Shown: in pieces, positions 58,372 to 64,000 of the stretch
Layout: every line of letters begins with the position of its first letter
Numbering within the stretch: position 1 is the stretch's first letter
Assembly: GCA_026874595.1 (NCBI GenBank)
Contig: CM049309.1
Coordinates: 54,410,079 to 54,474,078, forward strand
Origin: Sipunculus nudus
Lineage: Eukaryota > Annelida > Sipuncula > Golfingiida > Sipunculidae
Direction of reading: 5' to 3'
DNA length: 64,000 bases
The notes under the pieces: generated by a model
What the model was told of the DNA's origin: nothing
Databases searched by the model: none
What the model saw: only the letters and a program-made list of their open reading frames with translations
Program-made: the position numbers and the translations under genes

Positions 58372-60480
58372 TTTTTTAGCGAACCTGTGAGCTTATGCGA
58401 TGGTGTGGCGTCGTCCCTCGGCCGTCATCCGTTGTCTGTACGTTAACCCATACTATCTTGAAAATGACAAGAGTTAGCATCAAGAAATTTTCTGCAAAAA
58501 ATTAGTCATCTAAAAAACTCTCTCGGATTTTGCTTATTTTTTTGCTAACTGCATTTTCTTAGATTTTATAGAGAAAAAGCTAAAAAAACTTTAAAAATCT
58601 TTTTCTCTGAAACTGTTCAGCCAAATTGTCCAATATTTCACAGAAATGATCCCTGGAACAATCTCTCCCAAGTTTGTTCGAATGGTTTAAGTCCCCTGAT
58701 TTTTGGCCAGGTTACAGCTAGTTGAACTTAGTCATCTGTCAAAAAAAGCATACTAAAATTACAATCTTAGAAACGGCTAGAGCTGTCATCACCAAATTTT
58801 ATGCCAATGTTGGTCACATGGGTCATGTCTGAAATTTTGGTATTGGTGGCGCCACCTGCATCGGCCTTTTTTGAATGGGGGTCATCAGTGCCCGTATCAT
58901 ACTGACAGCTTCAAAAAACTTCTTCTCTGAAACGTTTTGGCCAAATTGTTTAATATCGCACAGAAATGATCCTAGGGTAGTGCTTTCTGAAGTTTGTTCA
59001 AATGGTCTCAGTTCAGTGATTTTTGGCTGAGTTATGGGAAGCTGAATTTAGTCATATGCCATAACAGCCCATTTTAGCTCAGTTGCTACAAAGATCTTCT
59101 TCTCAAAAACCACTGGGCCAAATTCTTAAATCTCACATATTAATTATCCTTAGGTGTTGATAATTCAAGTTTGTTCAAATGGTTTTGGTTCAGTGATTTT
59201 TGGCTGAGTTATTGGAAGCTTAACTTAGCCATTTTGCTTTATTTTCCCATATGAGTTATAAACCTGCAAAACGTTTTTTGACTGACGCCACTGAGGCCGA
59301 TTTGTTTAATATTTAACAAGAATAATCCCCTGAATAATTCATATAATAATTGTCTTTTATGGTTCCAAAGAATGAATTTTGGCTGAATAATAAAGATTGA
59401 ATGGAGTCATTTTACCATATATGTTAGCTGTGTGAAGCAGATACATCTAGCCTGGAACATCATGCCTCCAGACATTTAGATTTCAGGTTATCTTTAGTTA
59501 ATATTTACAAGAATGTTTTTTTAAAACTTTTAAAAAATGTAGATTTATGATTTTAGATATTTCCTCATGCCAGGTAATGTTTACAATCACAGGTATATGT
59601 TAACCCATACTATTTTGAAAACGACTAGAGCTAGCATCATGAAATTTAATGCAAAAATTAGCCATCTGAAAAAAATCAGCATTTTCTTAGATTTTATAGA
59701 GAAAAAGCTAAAAAACCTTTAAAAATCTTCCCCTATGAAATGGTCAAGCCAATTTGTTCAATATTTCACAGAAATAATCTTTTATACCATCTCTCTCGAG
59801 TTTGTTCAAATGGTTCAAGTTCTGTGAATTTTGGCCAAATTACAGGAAGTTGAACCTAGTCATCTGTCCAAAAAAGCATACTAAAATGACAATCTCAAAA
59901 ACGGCCAGAGCTATCATCACCAAATTTTATGCTATTGTGGGTCACATGATTCATATATGAAATTCAGGTATTGGTGGCGCCACCTGCATTGACATTTTTT
60001 TGTACGGGGGTCATTGGTCATCTGTATATCACCCCCATAATTTCTCAGGAATTGCAGGAGCTACCATCCCAGATTTTATGCAGTTATCTGTCACATATCA
60101 AATGTTGTGGGATTCAGCATACGTTTTTTTGCTATCTGCATTTACTTAGATTTTATAGGGGAAAAGCTGAAAAACCTTTAAAAGTCTTCTTGTAAACAGT
60201 CCAGCCAAATTGTTCAATATTTTACAGAAATGATCCCAGAGGCAAGCACTCTCAAGTTTGTTCAAATGGTTTGCATTTGATGAATTTTAGTGGAGTTAAA
60301 TGAATTTGAACAGTCATTTGGCCAAGTAAGCATACTGACATAGTTATCTCAGAAATGACAGAAGCTAGCATTACCAAGTATTGTGCAAATGTTGGTCACA
60401 TGACTCATATTTGAAGTTGCAGATTTTGATGTGCCACCTACATTGACCTTTTTTTTATGGACAAAAACCTCATAATTTTA
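58372..60480. mobile_element. Tandem-core repeat element R3
   Basis: Starts TTTTTTTAGCGAACC, then CCTCGGCCGTCATCCGTTGT. Three main units of about 400 bases begin near 58443, 59599 and 60035 and end with a GGTGGCGCCACC palindrome (exact at 58845-58856 and 59973-59984, decayed at 60427). Between the first two are shorter sub-units (GATTTTTGGCTGAGTTAT at 59018 and 59203). No coding capacity. Confidence 0.75.
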
Positions 60481-61740
60481 GCCTCTTTCAGCTTAAAATG
60501 ATTATGATGAAACTGTCAAGTTGAATCGTTCAATTTTTCAAAAGAATTATCGTGGGACATGGTTCTTTCAATCATATCAGAAAAACTTAAGTTGGTCTTA
60601 TGGCCATTATTATGTCTAACTCAAACTGAGGACTGCAAAACTCTTCTTCTACAAAATTATTGTTTCAGTTATAACTTCTGTTACATGGCACAAAAATTAT
60701 TCTTAGGTAGCCTTTGTTCAAGTTTACTTGAATGATTTTTGGCAGAATAATTTGACCTTTAACAATGAAAGAACTGAATCTTTATTTTTCTAGATATTTT
60801 GATAAAAAGTTTATGAATATTTCAGCTTGAAAAAAAGCATTATAGCCAAAGTCTTTCAGTATGTGTAAACAGATTTGCCAACAGGCCAAGATTGTGTCTG
60901 TATATTTACATAGGTTAATAAACTGCCAGCTGTTTCAGAATTGGCAATATATCAAGAGTTCGTGCAGCCAAGCACAAGGCATGTGATCCCCTCATGGGTG
61001 ACATGTGAACACCTCATGGGCACCATGTGATCACCTCATGTGTGTCCTGCCCCTCAGGGCTGCATGTGGAGCCAATCTATAGCTTTGGCAGACTGCCAAC
61101 TGTATCAGATTAGGCAACAGGTCAAGAGTTCACTCAGTGCAGCCAGGTACAGGTCAAAAGTTCACCCAGTCTAGCCAGGTGCAGGTCATGAGTTCACTCA
61201 GTGCAGTAGCCTATACTAGCAAATTTGTCACAGTTCACTCGGGGCAAATGCCTTTCTCACCTAAGCGTGGTCAGCCCCATGCATCAGACTTAAGGTAAGT
61301 TTGATGTATTGGCCTAATATTTTGACCTGTCTGTGTGTCTTTGATGGGTTTCTCGTTCACAAGACAGGTGTCACCACCTACAATGACATTTGCACAGTGT
61401 GTGACTTTTATGCCTGCTTATTTCTATAGAGGAATTTGATATATCATCCTGAAATTGGGCATATAAATCAGGTCACTGCGACCTTTTTCCTATGAGCTAT
61501 GGGGCTTGAAAGTACCCCCAGAAAATTAAAATTTGATACAAAACCTCCAATATCTTGATAATTAATGCATGGTTTGTCATGAATTTTGCCTTGAATATTG
61601 ACCATGACTAGTTTTGTCAGTTCCTGAAACATGGTGGTTTTCCTATTTTAACAAATATTTTTCTATTTATTTACTATAAAATGACAACAATCATGTCAGT
61701 TTCTCAGCTGTCATTACATCTGGTGTCCCAAAACCTGGTG
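60481..61740. repeat. Decayed tandem-core material
   Basis: Continues R3-like words to about 60800. At 60960-61260 there are short repeats (GGTCAAAAGTTCACCCAGT, GGTCATGAGTTCACTCAGTG). At 61340-61680 there is a mixture of R4-like (GACAGGTGTCACCACCTACA) and R2-like (ATGAGCTATGGGGCTTGAAA) sequence. No exon found. Confidence 0.5.
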
Positions 61741-62510
61741 TGTTTATTGATCACAAGTGGATGCCCTATACTAATCACCCTGTCTGTCAGTCTGTCTGTT
61801 TGTATGTCTGTCTGTCTGTCAATCCGTCCATCCACACAAATTAGTTTCCAGATGATAACTCCAGTTAAGTTTGATATATTGGTTTCAAACTTAACTTATA
61901 AATGGCCCACCACTGAGGAATGTGTATGCATTTGAAGCCAAACTTTTCATCACAGACCTTCCATCTTCATGATATTGCTAACCTGCCACTAGGGGAAGAT
62001 TCTGTTTGATTTTTGGGTCATAGGTCAAAGGTCAAGGTCACAGGGCCCATCCATTCACAAATAAGTTTATGGATGATAATTCTGCTTTGGATAGACAGAC
62101 TGGCTTCAAACTTGATTTAATAATGACCAACCACATATGTAAATTCATTTTGATTTTCAGGGTCCAACAATCTAAGTTGAAGGTCACAGAAGCCACATCT
62201 TTAAAAAGATTGTGGATGCACTGTAAATCAAACTTTTCATCCTGAACTTTTCAACGTTCACACATGGCTAACTTGCCAAAAGTGAGGAAACCTGTAGCAT
62301 TTGAGGTTATCTGGTCAGAGGTCAAGGTCACTTTTTAAAAGATTGTTACAATAATCCTAATGCTGCAAGTTCAAGGATATTAAGTTCTAAGATTTTTTGG
62401 TTACAAGGTCATTGGTTAAGGTCACAGGACTGTCATTCTGAAAAATTTCTTTCAAAATACCCTTATAGACAAATTCAACTGAGAGTTGAGACCCATGGGT
62501 CCCTAGTTGT
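61741..62510. mobile_element. Repeat family R6-like element with GACCCATGGGTC right end
   Basis: A CTGTCTGTCAGTCTGTCTGT tract (61780-61825), then units about 220 bases apart (TTTCCAGATGATAACTCC at 61843, TTTATGGATGATAATTCTGC at 62066) with GGTCAAAGGTCAAGGTCACA. The right end has the exact palindrome GACCCATGGGTC (62490-62501). Confidence 0.65.
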
Positions 62511-62679
62511 GTTGTGTGCACCCATGCCAGAATTTCAGCAGTGATTTTTGTGTAATTGTTTCTTATTCAAAATGTTTAGTACCTGCATTGTTCATATACA
62601 TGAGAAGTCATGGTCCAGCATTGAAGCATTATACCTGGTGTATTTCCCAATGCACAGGTTCGCATTAGGCCTGTAGGCC

Positions 62680-63200
62680 TTGTTTCAAATTTTTACGATT
62701 TTTTTTCTCTATTTTTTGAGACCTTTAAAGATGTGGTTATCTGTCAACAGGGTACAAATCAAAACAACTGGACCTAGAATCTTTATTCTTGTCATGCAAG
62801 GAGGCCAATGAAAAGTGTCTTTGGAAATCTGTAATTAGGTCTCTGTTACCCATATCCTTCAAGCTATAGGACTCCGAAGTATCCCTCAGAATAATGGAAA
62901 ATTTGATTCAAAAGCTGAAGTATCTGAACAACTAATGCAGAGATCACTATGATTCTTTGCATGCATATTGACCATTAAGTCTTTTTATTAGTTTTTGCAG
63001 ACTGGTAGAGCCACCTGTATTTTTTACACATTTTTTCTCTATTTTTGAGATATATAAATACAGACACAATCTTGGCCTGTTGGTTAATCAATTTGATGCT
63101 TCAGTTGAATGGGTATATACTACCATTCAGATGATAAAATTTCCTTTTGTGAATCTCTTCCCAGTCAGCTGAGCGTCATGACCCATGGGTCGCTTGTTTT
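62680..63200. mobile_element. R2 element, 3' part
   Basis: One R2 unit plus a partial unit (CTGGACCTAGAATCTTTATT at about 62768), ending with TCAGCTGAGCGTCATGACCC and the exact palindrome GACCCATGGGTC (63180-63191), then CGCTTGTT. It lacks the left hairpin, so it is 5'-truncated. Confidence 0.75.
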
Positions 63201-63474
63201 TTGTCATGACCAGTGTGTATGTTTACTTGCTTAATAAGATTGCTGCTTGTGCACTAAAGAAGAAAACAAGAAAACTGCAAGGGAATTTAATACTCATGTT
63301 TTGCGTTACTAGACACCAAAATGTTTAACAGGCATTTAGTTACGGTAAAAGGTTTGGCTTCAACATTAATGTCTGGTAATAATCAAAGAGGCCACACTGT
63401 CAGTGTTTTCATTTAGATAAATTAAATAAATTTGTTCATTCATTATTTGATTTTTCTGAATATATACCTTTTTT

Positions 63475-64000
63475 TATTAGCTCAACTGACTATAAGTCAT
63501 CTGAGCTATAGTCGTGGTCCATTGTCCGCCGTCCGTCTGTCTGTCCGTCCGTCTGTAGATGTGGCACGTTTTGAAACCGTAAGACCTAGGAATCCAAAAT
63601 TCGGCATAATGTTAGATGGCCCAAAGATCTCCTACCAAGCCGAAAACTGGGTCTTTACGACTTCTTTCCTTTTAGAAATTAAGGAAAAACCTCAATTTTT
63701 TATTAAAAACCTATTTTTACACTTCAGGACTGCCTAATATCAAAACCACTCATCTGTTTTTCCTCATATTTACCATAATTATTCCTCTATATAGTTCCTA
63801 TTTACATGCCAGAAATTATGTCTGTATTATGTAAATTTAAAAAGCTATGGGCCCAAACATAATGCATTGTGTAAAAAATCAGGAAAGATATTTGATCACT
63901 TAACACAAAATATGTTAAAGCAATAAACTTTTTTTCCAGTAATATAACTTTAATTAATCAAAATTAAATTGTATACCCAAAATTAGATCAAAATCTTTTA
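63475..64000. mobile_element. Hairpin-ended repeat family R1, copy 2 (runs off window)
   Basis: Near-identical to 9534-10062: hairpin 63479-63507, CCGT/CTGT tract, GATGTGGCACGTTTTG body. Similarity continues to the window edge, so the right end lies outside. Confidence 0.85.

Overview
The window looks like nuclear DNA of an animal, most likely a mollusc and probably a bivalve. It is AT-rich, has short GT-AG exons in long introns, and is crowded with dispersed repeats carrying CCGT/CTGT-rich tracts beside hairpin ends and tandem cores, a style I associate with bivalve genomes. The taxon is an inference. I see no bacterial, organellar or viral gene set.

One protein-coding gene runs on the + strand through most of the window. 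I can place 28 exons between 8537 and 57324. All splice sites are GT-AG and the reading frame stays open across every junction, including 13 junctions where a codon is split and the phases agree. Together they encode about 1,199 residues. Neither the true start nor the stop is recognised, so the gene probably continues past 57324 and may begin before 8537. In order the protein has a basic Lys/Gly/Gln-rich start, an acidic stretch, coiled coil (exons 5-7, with a Glu/Gln-rich run), a Ser/Pro-rich linker, a compact helical block (exon 10), Ser/Arg-rich and acidic linkers, a second helical and coiled-coil part (exons 16-22), and a conserved-looking helical C-terminal part (exons 23-28). I do not recognise the family. 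It reads like a large structural or scaffold coiled-coil protein.

Layout. 1-8536: no supported exon; a minisatellite, a Harbinger-like MITE, two small hairpin MITEs, one copy of a dispersed repeat, and complex unique DNA at about 7060-8140. 8537-24855: exons 1-11, with a decayed pogo-type DNA transposon and a DIRS-like fossil in the introns. 28125-29023: exons 12-13. 29024-33261: a long intron with two CpG-rich islets and a SINE. 33262-44540: exons 14-22, with several tandem-core repeat elements. 44541-53016: an 8.5 kb intron with a SINE, an LTR-like fossil and old repeats. 53017-57324: exons 23-28. 57353-64000: almost entirely tandem-core repeat elements, the first starting about 30 bases after the last splice donor.

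The most unusual content is the repeats. Several families with unrelated bodies share one plan: a T-run plus AGC leading into a hairpin, then a CTGTCCGTC-type tract, then a core of tandem units of about 180-400 bases, then a short palindromic or fixed right end. Three families also share an exact 12-base palindrome, GGTGGCGCCACC. This suggests one superfamily of non-autonomous elements mobilised by a common machinery, perhaps Helentron/pearl-like.
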